Position numbers and translations under genes: made by a program. The notes below the pieces were generated by a model. It worked only from the letters and a program-made list of their open reading frames with translations, had not been told where the DNA came from and searched no databases. Shown one piece after another: positions 62,583 to 64,000 of a stretch of DNA of 64,000 bases. How positions within the stretch are numbered: position 1 is the stretch's first letter; the number at the start of each line of letters is the position of its first letter. Source of the DNA: Rhipicephalus microplus (lineage: Eukaryota > Arthropoda > Arachnida > Ixodida > Ixodidae); contig NW_027464602.1 in assembly GCF_043290135.1 (NCBI RefSeq), forward strand, positions 186,001-250,000, in the 5' to 3' direction.

Positions 62583-64000
62583 GCTATCAGCCCAAAGAAA
62601 AAAAGCGCCGCACCACCACCGGGTGGGCTCGAAACTCCAACCTTTCGGTTAACTGCCGATAGCGCTAGCCAATGGCGCCACGGAGACAGTCCTGCTCCAC
62701 TCTTACCACCATTAGAACATATCTTCAAAGCTATCAGCCCAAAGAAAAAAAAAGCGCCGCACCACCAACGGGTGGACTCGAACCTCCAACTATCCGGTTA
62801 ACAGCCGATCACGCTAGCCAATTGCGCCACGGAGACAGTCCTGCTCCACTCTCACCACCATCAGAACATATCTTCAAAGCTATCAGCACAAAGAAAAAAA
62901 AGCGCCCCAGCATCACCGGGTGGGCTCGAACTTCCAACCTTTCGGTTAACAGCCGATCGCGCTAGCCAACTGCGCCAAGGAGACAGTCTTGCTCCACTCT
63001 CACCACCATCAGAACATATCTTCAAAGCTATCAGCCCAAAGAAAAAAAAGCGCCGCACCACCACCGGGTGGGCTCGAACATCCAACCTTTCGGTTAACAG
63101 CCGATCGCGCTAGCCAATTGCCCCACGGAGACAGTAGTGCTCCACTCTCACCACCGTCAGAACATTTCTTCAGAGCTATCACTCCAAAGAAAAAAAAAGC
63201 GCCGCACCACCACCGGTTGCGCTCGAACCTCCAACTTTTCGGTTAACAGCCGATCGCGCTAGCCAATTGCGCCACGAAGACAGTCCTGCTTCCCTCTCAC
63301 CACCATCAGAACATATCTTCAAAGCTATCAGCCCAAAGAAAAAAAAAGCGCCGCACCACCACCGGGTGGGCTCAAACTACCAACTTTTCGGTTAACAGCC
63401 GATCACGCTAGCGAATTGCGCCACGGAGACAGTCCTGCTCCACTATCACCACCATCAGAACATATCTTCAAAGCTATCAGCCCAAAGAAAAAAAAGCGCC
63501 GCAGCCCCACCGGGTGGGCTCGAACCTCCAACCTTTCGGTTAACAGCCGATCGCGCTAGCCCATTGCCCCACGGAGAGAGTCTTGCTCCACTCTCACCAC
63601 CATCAGAACATATCTTCAAAGCTATCAGCGCAAAGAAAAAAGCAACACACCACTCCCGGGAGGGCTCGAAACTCCTACTTTTCGGTCAACAGCTGATCGC
63701 GCTAGCCAATTGCGCCACGGAGACAGTACTGCTCCACTCTCACCACCATCAGAACATATCTTCAAAGCTATCGGCCCAAAGAAAAAAAAAGCGCCATACT
63801 ACCACCGGGTGGGCTCGAACCTCCGACCTTTTGGTTAACAGCCCATCGCGCTAGCCAATTGCGCCATGGAGACAGTCCTGCACCACTCTCACCACCATCA
63901 GAACATATCTTCAAAGCTATCAGCCCAAAGAAAAAAAAGCGCCGCACCACCACCGGGTGGGCTCGAACCTCCAACTTTTCGGTTAACAGCCGATCACGCT
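62583..64000 (-). repeat. tRNA-Asn-derived ~148-bp satellite array, block C
   Basis: The array resumes in the same phase and orientation and runs off the right edge, with about ten units present. It is nearly identical to 59395-60813 and carries no unique sequence. Confidence 0.95.

Larger units (their letters stand above)
59272..64000 (-). repeat. Higher-order duplication of 13 units (offset 1,921 bp), split by the Penelope-like element
   Basis: The string starting near 59272 recurs 1,921 bp later at about 61193-61302 and continues after the Penelope-like insertion from 62583 to the window end. With the insertion included the apparent offset is 3,188 bp, for example 59382 to 62570. The insertion therefore lies inside the second copy and postdates, or was fixed after, this duplication. 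Confidence 0.82.

Noticed and set aside
1..64000. A cluster of ~390 functional tRNA-Asn genes
   Set aside because: Acceptor, T-stem and anticodon-stem mismatches recur in nearly all units inspected. The better reading is a tRNA-derived satellite, though a few well-folded units such as 18101-18174 deserve testing.

Overview
This window is eukaryotic repeat DNA, most likely from an arthropod and plausibly a tick. That placement is inference from the repeat content: a tRNA-derived satellite, a CR1/Jockey-type LINE and a Penelope-like element. No ordinary host protein-coding gene is visible.

About 58 of the 64 kb is one head-to-tail tandem array with a period close to 148 bp, roughly 390 units, all in the same orientation. 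Read on the minus strand, each unit holds a 74-nt tRNA-Asn(GUU)-like sequence with recognisable Pol III A and B boxes. A short GC-rich trailer, a run of 6-9 T and a spacer of about 55-60 bp follow. The 5' half of the acceptor stem is tRNA-Asn-like, but the 3' half no longer matches it fully, so the units look like a tRNA-derived satellite rather than a cluster of normal tRNA genes. The array is built hierarchically: blocks of 10 to 33 units were themselves duplicated in tandem, and some crossover junctions are still visible.

The array is interrupted twice. At about 4486-9309 lies an almost complete minus-strand non-LTR retrotransposon. It has two and a fraction copies of a 321-bp 5' monomer, each full copy with a TATA-like box. 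ORF1 carries an N-terminal hydrophobic leader, a 2A 'stop-carry-on' peptide, a coiled coil and an L1-ORF1p-like domain. ORF2 has an apurinic endonuclease and a reverse transcriptase. The two ORFs share one frame, separated by a single TAG, and the RT catalytic motif reads FADN instead of FADD. At 61316-62569 lies a 5'-truncated Penelope-like element that keeps its GIY-YIG endonuclease. Its 3' end is also present upstream as a gapless 295-bp inverted copy, and a 13-bp target-site duplication flanks the insertion.

Block by block: 1-4485 array; 4486-9309 LINE; 9310-61302 array with nested higher-order duplications; 61303-62582 Penelope-like element with its duplications; 62583-64000 array. Both insertions sit in the spacer, not in the tRNA-like body, and the array keeps its unit order across each of them.
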